Notes: generated by a model from the letters alone, not told the origin. Positions 25,545 to 35,900 are shown, counted from the first letter of the stretch. The stretch is 64,000 bases of DNA from Janibacter indicus (GCF_900176385.1 NZ_FWXN01000011.1:94468-158467), one strand, 5' to 3'. Made by a program: numbers and translations.

Positions 25545-26261
25545 GTGAACGCGCCCTTCCGTCTCGTGCAGGGGTCTTCCGGTCCGCGCCAGCAGAGCCC
25601 GACGACCTGCGGGTCGGCCTGTGCGACGGTCTCGCGGATGCTCGTCGACGCCCCCTTCGCCCGGTGGATCGTCGCGGGTGAGGGCAGCCCGGTGCCCGGC
25701 GCCGAGGGCTCGACGACCGCCGAGCGCTTCGCCGCGTGGGAGCGGGTCGTGCACGCCCGGACCAACGGCTGGCGCGGCCCCGGGGGCGGCTTCGTCCTCG
25801 CCTGGCCGCAGGCCTTGGGCACGCCACCGTGGGGGCTCAAGCACGAGCTCGAGCACGGGGCCGCCCGCGTCGGCACGCGATACCGGGTGATGTCGGTCCG
25901 CGCCCACTCCGAGGAGTCGCTGCGTGCCCGCTACCGTCGTCTGCTCGACCTCGTCGTCGACGGCGAGCCGGCGGTCCTCTACGTCGGTAACCGCCTGCTG
26001 CCCCGGCACGTCACGCTCGTGCTCCCGGGGGAGCGGCCGGACGTGCTCGACGTCTACGAGCCGGCAAGCGGCACGGTCCAGGTGCTCGACGAGGAGGCCT
26101 TCGCCCACCGGCGGCTGCGCCTCGGTGGCTGGTCGGTGCCGTGGATCCTCGTGCAGCCGACCGGGCACCGTCGGGTGCACGACGCCGCGCCGGCGCCGAG
26201 CGCGTGGCGGGTGCCGCGGCTGGCTCCCGAGCCCGACCTGCTGCGCGAGGCCGGACGCTAG
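25545..26261 (+). CDS. Possible papain-fold (C39-like) cysteine peptidase
   Basis: 238 aa, soluble. A cysteine early in the chain within [18 protein letters not shown], a histidine in [11 protein letters not shown] and an Asp or Asn in LDVYEPASG occur in the order of a papain-like Cys-His-Asp triad, the arrangement of C39-type proteins. No known substrate or partner. The start could also be GTG 25539; 25545 has better spacing to upstream signals. The stop TAG shares CTAG with the convergent valS stop, so the genes overlap by 4 nt. Confidence 0.6.
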   Translation: MNAPFRLVQGSSGPRQQSPTTCGSACATVSRMLVDAPFARWIVAGEGSPVPGAEGSTTAERFAAWERVVHARTNGWRGPGGGFVLAWPQALGTPPWGLKHELEHGAARVGTRYRVMSVRAHSEESLRARYRRLLDLVVDGEPAVLYVGNRLLPRHVTLVLPGERPDVLDVYEPASGTVQVLDEEAFAHRRLRLGGWSVPWILVQPTGHRRVHDAAPAPSAWRVPRLAPEPDLLREAGR

Positions 26262-28876
26262 TTCTTCGGCGGCTTGACGAAGGGGATGAGCTCGACGTCG
26301 CGCAGCTCGACCTCGTCGCCCTCGGCGTAGTCGAAGCCGCCCGTCAGGCGCCCGGCTGCGCGCAGGTCGACCTCACCGGCGCGCACCCGCTCGGCGGTCG
26401 CGGCCGGAGCGACGAGAGTCGCCGAGGTGATCTCGCTGCGCATGCCGACCTTGGCGTCGGACTTGGCCTTGCGCACCTGGCTCAGGGCCGTGCCGACGGC
26501 CGCGAGGACGTGCGGGTCACCGGCGTCGGCGAGGTCCAGCTCGCTCGCCTCGGGCCAGGTCGCGCGGTGCACCGAGCCCTCCTGCCACCACGACCAGACC
26601 TCCTCGGTCGCGTAGGGGAGGAAGGGCGCGAGCAGTCGCAGCAGGACCGACAGGGCCAGCCGCAGCGCGGCGCGCGCCGACGGGTCGCCGCCGTGGGCGC
26701 GGTCCTTGACGAGCTCGATGTAGTCGTCGCAGAAGGTCCAGAAGAAGGTCTCGGTGACGTCGAGCGAGCGGGTGTAGTCCCACGCCTCGAAGCCGGTGGT
26801 CGCGTCCTTGACCACCTGCCCGAGGGCGGCGAGCATGGCGCGGTCGAGCGGCTCGGTGACGACCGAGGACAGACCCTGGCGGTCGTCGAGCTCGGGCTCG
26901 CCGAAGCCGAGCGCGAACTTGCTGGCGTTGAGCAGCTTGATCGCCAGACGGCGGCCGATCTTCATCTGGCCGGTGTCGTAGGCCGCGTCGGTGCCCAGGC
27001 GACCGGAGGCCGCCCAGTAGCGCACGGCGTCGGCGCTGTGCTCGACGACGACGTCCTCGGGCGTGACGACATTGCCCTTGGACTTGCTCATCTTCTTGCG
27101 GTCGGGGTCGAGGATCCACCCGGAGATCGCGGCGTTCTTCCACGGCGCGCTGCCGTGCTCGAAGTGCGCGCGCACGACGGTCGCGAAGAGCCAAGTGCGG
27201 ATGATGTCGTGGCCCTGCGGGCGCACGTCCATCGGGAAGACCTTGCCGAAGAGGTCGCTCTCGCCGCGCTCGCCTGCGAGCCAGTCACCGGCGATCTGCG
27301 GGGTGAGCGAGCTGGTCGCCCAGGTGTCCATGACGTCGGGGTCGCCGGTGAAGCCGCCGGGCTGGTCGCGCTGGTCCTCGGTGTAGCCCGACGGCACCTG
27401 CGTCATCGGGTCGATGGGCAGCTGCTCCTCGGTCGGCACGAGCGGGCTCTCGTACTGCGGCTGGCCGTCACCGTCGAGGGCGTACCAGACGGGGATCGGG
27501 ATGCCGAAGAAGCGCTGGCGGGAGATCAGCCAGTCGCCGTTGAGCCCGGCCACCCAGTTCTTGTAGCGCGACTTCATGAAGTCGGGATGGAAGTCGATCT
27601 CGTCGCCACGGGCCTGCAGCGCCTGGTTGAGATCGGCATCGCGACCGCCGTTGCGGATGTACCACTGGCGCGAGGTGACGATCTCGAGGGGCTTCTCGCC
27701 CCGCTCGTAGAAGTTGGCCTTGCGCTGGGTCTTCTGGGGCTCGCCGTCGAGGTCACCCGAGGCGCGCAGCGCCTCGACGACGACCTCGCGGGCGGAGTGC
27801 ACGGTCTTGCCGGACATCTCCGCGAAGGTGGCGGCGCCCCCTTCGCTCTGGATCCAATCGGGGGTCTCGCCGAGGATCCGGCCGGCCCGGGTGACGACGG
27901 AGCGGGTCGGCAGCTGCAGCTCGCGCCACCAGATGACGTCGGTGAGGTCACCGAAGGTGCAGCACATCGCGATGCCGGCACCCTTGTCCATCTCGGCGGA
28001 GGGGTGGGCGACGACGGGCACCTCGACCCCGAAGAGCGGGGAGGTCACCGTGGAGCCGAAGAGCCCCTGGTAGCGCTCGTCGTCGGGGTGGGCGATGAGC
28101 GCGACGCAGGCCGGCAGCAGCTCCGGTCGGGTCGTCTCGATGTGGACGGGACCGTCGGCGCCGTGGAAGGCGACGCGGTGGTAGGCGCCCGGGTAGTCGC
28201 GGGCCTCGAGCTCGGCCTGCGCGACGGCGGTCTGGAAGGTGACGTCCCACAGTCCGGGGGCCTCGGCCGTGTAGGCCTCGCCGCGGGCGAGGTTGCGCAG
28301 GAAGGCGGTCTGGGCCGTCGCGCGGGAGCGGTCGTCGATGGTCCGGTACTGGATCGTCCAGTCGAGGCTGAAGCCGAGGCGGCGGAAGAGGGACTCGAAG
28401 GCCTCCTCGTCCTTGACCGTCAGCTCGTCGCACAGCTCGATGAAGTTCTGCCGGCTGATCGGTACCTGGTCGGCGGCCTTGATGGTCTTCGTCGTGCCCT
28501 CGAAGGGGGGCGTGAAGTCCGGGTCGTAGGGCAGCGAGGAGTCGCCGCGCACGCCGTAGTAGTTCTGCACCCGCTTCTCGGTCGGCAGGCCGTTGTCGTC
28601 CCAGCCGATCGGGTAGAAGACGTTGAGCCCGCGCATGCGCTTGTAGCGGGCCATGCAGTCGGTGTGCGTGTAGCTGAAGACGTGCCCCATGTGCAGCGAC
28701 CCGCTGGCGGTCGGCGGCGGGGTGTCGATGGAGAAGACCTGCTCCCGGGCACCCTCGCGGTCGAAGGCGTAGGTGTCCTGCTCACGCCATACGGCGCCCC
28801 ACGTGTCCTCGAGGCCGTCCAGCGAGGGACGGTCCGGGATGCGGGCTGCGTCGGGGGCGGGGGAGTGCTCGGTCAT
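26258..28876 (-). CDS. valS: Valyl-tRNA synthetase
   Basis: Class I aminoacyl-tRNA synthetase, 872 aa. HIGH motif in SGSLHMGHVFSYTHTD, editing (CP1) domain, and KMSKS in DPDRKKMSKSKGN. GWDDNGLPTEKRVQ is the form found in archaeal-type ValRS. There is no clear C-terminal coiled-coil arm; the chain ends FVKPPKN. I chose ATG 28876; longer readings add arginine-rich sequence that is not family-like. A GAAGAT hexamer 7 nt upstream fits the leaderless pattern. It keeps the clpX-valS-folC order of Mycobacterium only loosely. Confidence 0.95.
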   Translation of the reverse strand: MTEHSPAPDAARIPDRPSLDGLEDTWGAVWREQDTYAFDREGAREQVFSIDTPPPTASGSLHMGHVFSYTHTDCMARYKRMRGLNVFYPIGWDDNGLPTEKRVQNYYGVRGDSSLPYDPDFTPPFEGTTKTIKAADQVPISRQNFIELCDELTVKDEEAFESLFRRLGFSLDWTIQYRTIDDRSRATAQTAFLRNLARGEAYTAEAPGLWDVTFQTAVAQAELEARDYPGAYHRVAFHGADGPVHIETTRPELLPACVALIAHPDDERYQGLFGSTVTSPLFGVEVPVVAHPSAEMDKGAGIAMCCTFGDLTDVIWWRELQLPTRSVVTRAGRILGETPDWIQSEGGAATFAEMSGKTVHSAREVVVEALRASGDLDGEPQKTQRKANFYERGEKPLEIVTSRQWYIRNGGRDADLNQALQARGDEIDFHPDFMKSRYKNWVAGLNGDWLISRQRFFGIPIPVWYALDGDGQPQYESPLVPTEEQLPIDPMTQVPSGYTEDQRDQPGGFTGDPDVMDTWATSSLTPQIAGDWLAGERGESDLFGKVFPMDVRPQGHDIIRTWLFATVVRAHFEHGSAPWKNAAISGWILDPDRKKMSKSKGNVVTPEDVVVEHSADAVRYWAASGRLGTDAAYDTGQMKIGRRLAIKLLNASKFALGFGEPELDDRQGLSSVVTEPLDRAMLAALGQVVKDATTGFEAWDYTRSLDVTETFFWTFCDDYIELVKDRAHGGDPSARAALRLALSVLLRLLAPFLPYATEEVWSWWQEGSVHRATWPEASELDLADAGDPHVLAAVGTALSQVRKAKSDAKVGMRSEITSATLVAPAATAERVRAGEVDLRAAGRLTGGFDYAEGDEVELRDVELIPFVKPPKN

Positions 28877-28949
28877 GGGGTGGATCTTCCCATCACCGGT
28901 GTGGCGCGGACCAATCGGTCCGTGCCTGCTCCGGCGACCTACGAGACCG

Positions 28950-28955
28950 TAGGCT
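28950..28955 (+). promoter_or_regulatory. -10 hexamer of plsC-like gene
   Basis: TAGGCT, 6 nt, ATG 28962. Leaderless pattern. Confidence 0.5.
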
Positions 28956-28961
28956 GCAGTC

Positions 28962-29726
28962 ATGCGCCGACCCGAGCCCCTGTACCGCGCGATCATCATC
29001 GTCGCGCGGACCATCTTCCTCATCAACGGCTACCGCTTCACCATCAGGGGCGACCGCAACGTCCCCAAGCGTGGCGGCGCCGTCATGGCGATCAACCACA
29101 CCGGGTACATCGACTTCGTGCTGGCCGGCCTGGGAGCACGACGCAGCAACCGGTGGGTGCGCTTCATGGCGAAGAAGTCGATCTGGCAGCACAAGGTCGC
29201 CGGGTTCTTCATGCGGGGGCTGAAGCACATCCCGGTCGACCGGCACGCCGGTGGGGCGGCCTTCAAGGAGGCCGTGGCCAAGCTCAAGGAGGGCGAGGTC
29301 GTCGGTGTCTACCCCGAGGCGACGATGTCGCGCTCCTTCGAGATCAAGGAGCTCAAGAGCGGCACCGCCCGCATGGCGCAGGAGGCGGGCGTGCCGATCC
29401 TGCCGACGATCGTGTGGGGAGCGCACCGGATCTGGACCAAGGACGTCCCCAAGCGTCTGGGGCGCACCAACTTCCCGATCCACATCACCATCGGCGACCC
29501 GATCCCCGTCGGGCCCGACGACGACGTCAACGAGGTCACCGAGCGGCTGCGCGAGGTCATGAAGCAGCTCCTCGACGAGACCATCGCGGCCTACCCGACC
29601 CTCACCGGTGACGAGCTGCGCTTCCACCCGGCCCGTCTCGGCGGCACGGCCCCCACCTACGAGGACGCCTGGGCCAAGGACCACAAGGACATGACCCGCA
29701 CCAAGGACCAGTTCACCAAGGACTGA
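28962..29726 (+). CDS. plsC: Lysophospholipid / 1-acylglycerol-3-phosphate acyltransferase
   Basis: Transfers an acyl chain to lysophosphatidic acid or a related acceptor at the membrane. 254 aa. The HX4D motif is NHTGYID (His46, Asp51), with the second block VYPEATMSRS. One N-terminal hydrophobic stretch (AIIIVARTIFLING) may anchor it. A lone plsC-type gene, so the exact acceptor is uncertain. It ends in a Lys/Asp-rich tail and faces the convergent ABC exporter gene. Confidence 0.85.
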   Translation: MRRPEPLYRAIIIVARTIFLINGYRFTIRGDRNVPKRGGAVMAINHTGYIDFVLAGLGARRSNRWVRFMAKKSIWQHKVAGFFMRGLKHIPVDRHAGGAAFKEAVAKLKEGEVVGVYPEATMSRSFEIKELKSGTARMAQEAGVPILPTIVWGAHRIWTKDVPKRLGRTNFPIHITIGDPIPVGPDDDVNEVTERLREVMKQLLDETIAAYPTLTGDELRFHPARLGGTAPTYEDAWAKDHKDMTRTKDQFTKD

Positions 29727-29750
29727 CGGGCGAAGGGGGAGCCGCGCACC

Positions 29751-31583
29751 TCACGCGGTGAGGGCCAGATCCTCTCCGGCGAGCCGTGCGTAGGCTCCGC
29801 CCCGCCGCAGCAGGGCCAGGTGCTCGCCCCGCTCGACGACCCGCCCGCCCGAGAGGACGAGGATCTCGTCGGCGGCCTCGATGGTGCTCAGCCGGTGGGC
29901 GATGGTGATCGTCGTGCGGCCCCGGGCCAGGGCATCGAGGGCCGTCTGCAGCTCGCGCTCGGTGTCGTTGTCCAGGGCGCTCGTCGCCTCGTCGAGGACG
30001 AGGACCGCCGGGTCGCGCAGCAGGGTGCGGGCGATGGCGATGCGCTGCTGCTCTCCGCCGGAGAAGCGGTGCCCGCGTGCGCCGACGACCGTGTCGAGCC
30101 CCTCGGGCAGCGCCGCGACGAGGTCGGCAGCCTGGGCGGTCGCGAGGGCCTGCCACAGCCGAGCCTCGGTGGCCTCGGGGTCGGCGAGCAGGAGGTTGGC
30201 GCGCACCGTGTCGTGCGCGAGGTAGGTCTCCTGGGTGACGATGCCGATGACCTGGGTGAGGGTCTGGGGGTCGATGTCGCGCAGGTCCACCCCGTCGACG
30301 GTGATCCGCCCGCTCGTCGGGTCGGCGAGCCGGACGAGCAGCGAGGCGAGGGTCGACTTGCCGCTGCCGGTGGCGCCGACGAGCGCGAGGTGCGAGCCGG
30401 CGGGGATGACGGCGTCGATGCCGTCGAGGGCGAGCCGGTCGCCGTCGGGGTAGCCGTAGCCGACGCCCTCGATGCGCACGTCGCCGCGCACCGTCGTCGG
30501 GTCGAGGTCGACCGGAGCGGCCGGGGGAGTGACCTCGGGCTCGAGGTCGAGGTAGCCGAAGACCCGGCTGAAGAGCGCCATCGAGGCCACCCACGAGGCG
30601 CCGACGTTGAGCAGGCCCATGATCGGCCGGAAGATGCCCGACTGCAGCGTCGTGAAGGCGATGATCGTGCCGATGGTCATGCCGCCGCTCGTCGCGGGGA
30701 AGCCGGCAGCGAGGTAGATCAGGGCCGGGATCGCGGCGAAGACGATCGACATCGTCGCCATCCGCCAGCGGCCGGCGAGCTCGCTGCGCACCTCGAGGCC
30801 GACGAGGTCGGTCGAGGTCTGGGTGAACTCGCGGGCTCCGCGCCCGGACGTGCCCAGCGTCTTGGACAGCAGCGCACCGCTCACCGACAGCTCCTCGGTG
30901 ACCTGGGCCTGCAGGTCGGACAGCCGGCGCTGCCGCTGGGAGGTGATCTCGCGCCGGGCCAGCGCCACCTTGCGGGTGGTCCAGATCGCCGGCGGCAGGA
31001 CGAGGAGCGAGAGGAGCGACAGCCGCCAGCTCAGGGCGGCCATGGCGACGGCGGTGGCGACCGCGGTCGTGAGGTTGGAGGCGATCGAGACGGCCGTGCT
31101 CGTCACGATCGACTGCATGCCACCGATGTCCTGGGTGATGCGCGAGGTGATCTCGCCGGAGCGGGTACGGGTGAAGAAGCTCATCGACTGCCGCTGCAGG
31201 TGGGTGAAGACGTCGGTGCGCAGCCGGTGCATGACGGCCTGGCCGACGCGCGTGGAGATCCACGTCTGCTGCACGCCGATGAGTGCGGTGGCGATGGTGA
31301 CGAGCAGCATGCCGCCGACGGTGAGCAGGAGCAGGCGCACGTCCTGGTGGGGGAGCGCATCGTCGATGACGGTGCGCAGGAGGAAGGGGGAGGCCATCGA
31401 GATCAGCGAGCTGGCCACGATGAGCGCCACCACCGCGGCGACCTGCCAGCGGTAGGGGCGGAAGTAGGCGATGACCCGCCGCGCGCTCACGGGGCTCTCG
31501 GCGAGCTGGGCGCGGTCGCGCGGGTCGATGCGGCGGGGTCCGTGCCCGCCACCGGTCTTGGGGGATGTCGTCGGGGTGTCCAT
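29751..31583 (-). CDS. ABC exporter, fused permease-ATPase
   Basis: Half-transporter of 610 aa; two copies make the exporter. The N-terminal six-helix domain contains a conserved FTRTRSGEITSRI coupling region. The ATPase has Walker A VGATGSGKST, signature SGGEQQRIAIART, Walker B VLVLDEATSALD and an H-loop histidine in TIAHRLS. ATG 31583 has AAAGGGG 5 nt upstream; an earlier ATG at 31598 would put the ribosome site inside the gene. It is divergent from a marR gene, and the palindrome at 31618-31630 covers its promoter, so it is probably repressed by that MarR and exports a drug-like or lipid substrate. Confidence 0.9.
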   Translation of the reverse strand: MDTPTTSPKTGGGHGPRRIDPRDRAQLAESPVSARRVIAYFRPYRWQVAAVVALIVASSLISMASPFLLRTVIDDALPHQDVRLLLLTVGGMLLVTIATALIGVQQTWISTRVGQAVMHRLRTDVFTHLQRQSMSFFTRTRSGEITSRITQDIGGMQSIVTSTAVSIASNLTTAVATAVAMAALSWRLSLLSLLVLPPAIWTTRKVALARREITSQRQRRLSDLQAQVTEELSVSGALLSKTLGTSGRGAREFTQTSTDLVGLEVRSELAGRWRMATMSIVFAAIPALIYLAAGFPATSGGMTIGTIIAFTTLQSGIFRPIMGLLNVGASWVASMALFSRVFGYLDLEPEVTPPAAPVDLDPTTVRGDVRIEGVGYGYPDGDRLALDGIDAVIPAGSHLALVGATGSGKSTLASLLVRLADPTSGRITVDGVDLRDIDPQTLTQVIGIVTQETYLAHDTVRANLLLADPEATEARLWQALATAQAADLVAALPEGLDTVVGARGHRFSGGEQQRIAIARTLLRDPAVLVLDEATSALDNDTERELQTALDALARGRTTITIAHRLSTIEAADEILVLSGGRVVERGEHLALLRRGGAYARLAGEDLALTA

Positions 31584-31617
31584 GCGGGCCCCTTTCATTC
31601 GTCTCAGTTCGTGATGC

Positions 31618-31630
31618 TGAGGTTACCTCA
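31618..31630. promoter_or_regulatory. MarR-type operator TGAGGT-T-ACCTCA
   Basis: Perfect 6-bp arms with a 1-nt centre between the divergent exporter and marR genes. It overlaps the exporter -10 region on the minus strand and lies about 40 nt upstream of the marR start. Confidence 0.6.
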
Positions 31631-31655
31631 CTATGAGGGAAGGGAGCAACTCGGC

Positions 31656-31661
31656 TACCGT
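31656..31661 (+). promoter_or_regulatory. -10 hexamer of marR
   Basis: TACCGT, 7 nt, ATG 31669. Leaderless pattern. It rejects the upstream ATG at 31633. Confidence 0.5.
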
Positions 31662-31668
31662 GGTCGTC

Positions 31669-32109
31669 ATGACGAAGCGGGTGGCCGGGTCGGCCTCGGA
31701 GGACCTCGGCGAGCAGCTGCTGCGGGTGGCCCGTGGCCTGCGCCGGGCGTGGATGGTCGACCTGTCGGAGCACGACCTGTCACCCCACGAGGCCCGCGCC
31801 CTGCGCGTGGCGGCGGACCGCGCGGAGGCGCCGCGGCTGCGCGACCTGGCCGACTCCCTTCGCATCGCCCCGCGGTCGGTGACCGACGTCGTCGACGCCC
31901 TCGAGGGCAAGGGGTATGTCAGCCGCGAGCCGGACCCGCACGACCGCCGGGCGAGCGTCGTCGTCGTCACCGACGCCGGGCGCGCGGTGCGCGCCGCCGT
32001 GCACGAGGCCCGCCGACGCAGCGTCGGTGACCAGATGGGAGCGCTCAGCGCCGAGCAGCGCGCGGCGCTCGCCGACGCGCTGACGACCCTCGAGCAGGGG
32101 CTGGACTGA
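31669..32109 (+). CDS. MarR-family transcriptional regulator
   Basis: 146 aa winged-helix protein: helix-turn-helix in RLRDLADSLRIAPRSVTDVVDALEGKGYVSREPDPHDRRA, with the wing residues DxR typical of MarR. Helices on either side form the dimer interface. It is divergent from the ABC exporter and shares a palindromic operator with it, the usual plan for a ligand-released repressor of an efflux gene. Ligand unknown. Confidence 0.88.
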   Translation: MTKRVAGSASEDLGEQLLRVARGLRRAWMVDLSEHDLSPHEARALRVAADRAEAPRLRDLADSLRIAPRSVTDVVDALEGKGYVSREPDPHDRRASVVVVTDAGRAVRAAVHEARRRSVGDQMGALSAEQRAALADALTTLEQGLD

Positions 32110-32110
32110 G

Positions 32111-32650
32111 TCAGACCGAGCTGTGCCCCAGGTGGGCCAGCGCCTGCCGCAGCAGCGCCCCGTGGCCACCCGACATCTCGGCGAGCAGCCCGGTCTCGCC
32201 GGCCTCCTCGGGCGTGAGCCAGGCCAGGTCGAGGGCATCGTGCTGGGGCGCGCAGTCGCCGCGCACCGGCACGATGAAGCTCAGGGCCACGGCGTGCTGG
32301 CGCGGGTCGTGGAAGGGCGTGACCCCCGGCGTGGGGAAGAACTCGGCGACGGTGAAGGGCGCCGGGGAGGCCGGCACCGACGGGAGCGCCATCGGACCGA
32401 GGTCCTTCTCGAGGTGGCGCACGAGGGCGTCGCGCAGCCGCTCGTGGTAGTTGACCCGGCCGGCGATGAGCTCGCGCTCCATCGTGCCGGTATCGGAGGC
32501 GCGCAGCAGCAGCCCGACCGACGTGACGTCGCCGTTGTCGGCGACCCGCACGGGCACCGCCGCGACGTAGAGGATCGGCACGCGGCCGCGCACGTTGTCG
32601 AGCTCCTCGCGGCTGAGCCACGCTTCCTGACGGTCGAGGTCGGTCGGCAT
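32111..32650 (-). CDS. NUDIX hydrolase-family protein (DUF4916)
   Basis: 179 aa. Sequence YVAAVPVRVADNGDVTSVGLLLRASDTGTMERELIAGRV is the actinobacterial DUF4916 pattern, which belongs to the NUDIX fold but lacks a clear canonical Nudix box, so hydrolase activity is not assured. It ends 2 nt from the convergent marR stop. GAGGAT 6 nt before the ATG suggests a leaderless mRNA. Confidence 0.75.
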   Translation of the reverse strand: MPTDLDRQEAWLSREELDNVRGRVPILYVAAVPVRVADNGDVTSVGLLLRASDTGTMERELIAGRVNYHERLRDALVRHLEKDLGPMALPSVPASPAPFTVAEFFPTPGVTPFHDPRQHAVALSFIVPVRGDCAPQHDALDLAWLTPEEAGETGLLAEMSGGHGALLRQALAHLGHSSV

Positions 32651-32656
32651 GGCGCC

Positions 32657-32662
32657 ATCCTC
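32657..32662 (-). promoter_or_regulatory. -10 hexamer of DUF4916 gene
   Basis: Minus-strand GAGGAT, 6 nt, ATG 32650. Confidence 0.4.
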
Positions 32663-32670
32663 GCACGCGG

Positions 32671-32700
32671 TTTCGAGCCTCCGTCGGTGCGTCCTACACT
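32671..32700 (+). promoter_or_regulatory. Promoter of the ileS T-box transcript
   Basis: TTTCGA (32671-32676) and TACACT (32695-32700) are 18 nt apart. Predicted start near 32707, just before Stem I. Confidence 0.5.
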
Positions 32701-32706
32701 GGTGCC

Positions 32707-32932
32707 ACAGGCGTCTGAGCCGTCATCAGCGGCGAGCCTCCGGCAGAACGGGAGCGGCAGCTCCTCACTAGACCCGGACGGGTGGTCACGTCACGACCGA
32801 TGGACCAAGGAGCGGTCCACTCCCTTCGTCGCGAAGGGGGTGGACAAGCGGGGTGGTACCGCGGTGGCCGACCGGCCGCCGTCCTCGTGGCAGTTGACGA
32901 GTTGACCCGCCGAGTACCCCGGAGCCGCCGCG
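32707..32932 (+). promoter_or_regulatory. T-box riboswitch (tRNA-Ile responsive, translational type)
   Basis: The T-box sequence GGTGGTACCGCGG at 32852-32864 is the diagnostic element that pairs with uncharged tRNA 3' ends. Upstream, the very short Stem I GCCGTCATCAGCGGC presents ATC (32725-32727), an isoleucine specifier, followed by GAGCCTCCGG. This is the ultrashort-Stem-I type known upstream of actinobacterial ileS (recalled). A middle hairpin of TCCACTCCCTTCG / CGAAGGGGGTGGA at 32817-32845 includes one CGAAGGGGG motif. The sequence between the T-box and the ATG can pair with it and probably hides the ribosome site, so control is likely at translation. Confidence 0.92.
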
Positions 32933-35900
32933 ATGACCTACCCCAAGGTCTCCACCACCGACGCGACCACCGTCGCCTCCTCCCCGAGCTTCCCCGACAT
33001 CGAGAAGCACGTGCTGAACTACTGGGAGGCGGACGGGACCTTCCAGGCCTCCGTCGACGCCCGTGACGCCGGCACGGACGGCAGCAACGAGTTCGTCTTC
33101 TACGACGGACCCCCCTTCGCCAACGGTCTGCCGCACTACGGCCACCTGCTCACCGGCTACGTCAAGGACGTCGTCCCGCGCTACCAGACGATGCGCGGCA
33201 AGCGGGTCGAGCGGCGCTTCGGCTGGGACACCCACGGTCTGCCCGCCGAGCTCGAGGCGATGCGCCAGCTCGGGCTGAAGACGACCGACGAGGTCCGCGA
33301 GCTCGGCATCGAGAAGTTCAACGAGGCCTGCCGGGAATCGGTGCTCAAGTACACCGGCGAGTGGCGCGACTACGTCACCCGCCAGGCGCGCTGGGTCGAC
33401 TTCGACAACGACTACAAGACGCTCAACCCCGGCTTCATGGAGTCGGTCATGTGGGCCTTCAAGTCGATGTACGACCAGGGGCTGGTCTACGAGGGCTTCC
33501 GCGTGCTGCCTTACTGCTGGCAGGACGAGACGCCGCTGTCCAACCACGAGCTGCGCATGGACGACGACGTCTACCAGATGCGCCAGGACCCGGCCGTCAC
33601 CGTCGGCCTGCGGATGGACTCCACCGGTGCGGACCCGGTGCTCGACGGTGCCCACCTGGTCGTGTGGACGACGACCCCGTGGACCCTGCCGAGCCACCTG
33701 GCCGTCATGGTCGGCTCCGAGATCGACTACGTCGTCGTCGAGGCGCCCGTGCCCGGTGTCGAGGGTGCCACCGCGAAGTACGTCCTCGCCGAGGCACGAC
33801 TGGGCCACTACGCCCGCGAGCTCGGCGACGAGCCGACGGTCCTCGGCCGCTACACCGGTGCACAGCTGCTCGGCCGCACCTACACGCCGCCGATGTCCTA
33901 CTACGCCGGCCACGAGGGTGCCTTCCGCGTCGTCGCCGCCGACGACGCCGTGACGACGACCGACGGCTCGGGTCTCGTCCACACCGCCGGCGCCTTCGGT
34001 GAGATCGACAAGGAGGTCACCGACCGCGAGGGCATCGCCGCCGTCATGCCGGTGGCCAAGGATGGTCGCTTCATCGCGCCGGTCACCGACTACGAGGGCA
34101 TGCTCGTCTTCGACGCCAACGGTCCGATCATCGACGCGCTCAAGGCGACGACCCGGGGCGAGCGGGCCGACTCGATCAGCGAGGGCACGATCCTGCTGCG
34201 CCGCGAGTCCTACGAGCACTCCTACCCGCACTGCTGGCGCTGTCGGCAGCCGCTGATCTACAAGGGCGTCGAGTCGTGGTTCGTCGAGGTCACGGCGATC
34301 AAGGACAAGATGCTCGCCAACAACGAGCAGATCACCTGGACGCCCGACCACGTCAAGCACGGCCAGTTCGGCAAGTGGCTGGAGAATGCCCGTGACTGGT
34401 CGATCACCCGCAACCGCTTCTGGGGCAGCCCGGTGCCGGTGTGGAAGTCCGACGACCCGGCCTACCCGCGCATCGACGTCTACGGTTCCTTCGAGGAGAT
34501 CGAGCGCGACTTCGGGCGGCTGCCGCTCGGCGCCGACGGCCAGCCGGACCTCCACCGTCCCTTCGTCGACGAGCTGACCCGGCCCAACCCCGACGACCCG
34601 ACCGGCAAGAGCACGATGCGCCGTGTCGAGGACGTGCTCGACGTGTGGTTCGACTCGGGCTCGATGAGCTACGCGCAGGTGCACTACCCCTTCGACAACG
34701 CGGAGTGGTTCGAGCAGCACTTCCCGGCCGACTTCATCGTCGAGTACATCGGGCAGACCCGCGGCTGGTTCTACACGCTGCACATCCTCGCGACCGCGCT
34801 CTTCGACAAGCCGGCCTTCTCGTCGGTCATCAGCCACGGCATCGTCCTGGGCAACGACGGGCAGAAGATGTCCAAGTCGCTGCGCAACTACCCCGACGTC
34901 TCCGAGGTCTTCGACCGCGACGGCGCCGACGCGATGCGCTGGTTCCTCATGAGCAGCCCGATCCTGCGCGGCGGCAACCTCGTCGTCACCGAGCAGGGCA
35001 TCCGCGAGGGTGTGCGGCAGGTGCTCATCCCGCTGTGGAACAGCTACTCCTTCTTCGCCCTCTACGCCAACGCCCTCGGCGACGGCTACGAGGCGAAGTG
35101 GTCGACGGACTCCACCGACCCGCTCGACCGCTACCTGCTGGCCAAGCTGCGCGAGTTCGTCGAGGACACCACCGCACGCATGGACGCCTACGACATCGCC
35201 GGCGCCTGCGACAGCACCCGCTCCTTCACCGACGTGCTGACCAACTGGTACATCCGGCGCAGCCGGGAGCGCTTCTGGGCCACCGGTGACGACCGTGCGG
35301 ATGCCGAGGTCGCCTGCGACACGCTCTACACGGCACTCGAGGTGCTCTGCCGCATCGCCGCCCCCCTTCTGCCGCTGATGACCGAAGAGGTCTGGCGCGG
35401 GCTCACGGGGGAGCGGTCGGTGCACCTGGCCGACTGGCCGAAGGTCGAGGACCTGCCGGCCGACCACGACCTCGTCGTCGCCATGGACACCGCCCGCGCG
35501 GTGTGCAGCTCGGCCAGCGCGCTGCGCAAGGCCAACAAGCTGCGCAACCGCCTGCCGCTGCGGGACCTCACGGTCGTCGTGCCCGACGCGGCGAAGCTCG
35601 CGGACTTCGGCGCGATCGTCGCCGACGAGGTCAACGTGCGCCAGGTGAGCCTGCTCGACATCACCGACCCGGCGGCGGACTTCGGCGTGAGCCAGAAGCT
35701 CACCGTCAACGCCCGCGCGGCCGGCCCGCGCCTGGGCAAGCAGGTGCAGGTCGCGATCAAGGGCTCCAAGACGGGCGACTGGTCCGTCGCCGACGACGGC
35801 ACGGTCACCTCGGGTGGCATCGAACTGGTCGAGGGCGAGTTCACGCTCGAGACCGTCGCCGCCGATGACGAAGGGAGCCACCGCGCCACCGCGATGCTCC

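Noticed and set aside
26141..29611. A 1156-codon plus-strand open frame across the valS region
   Set aside because: It is antisense to valS and rich in Arg, Gly and Ala without any family motif. Long shadow frames are usual in high-GC genes with strong third-position bias.
31633..31668. ATG 31633 as the marR start
   Set aside because: It lies 3 nt after the operator and before the TACCGT hexamer that points to ATG 31669.
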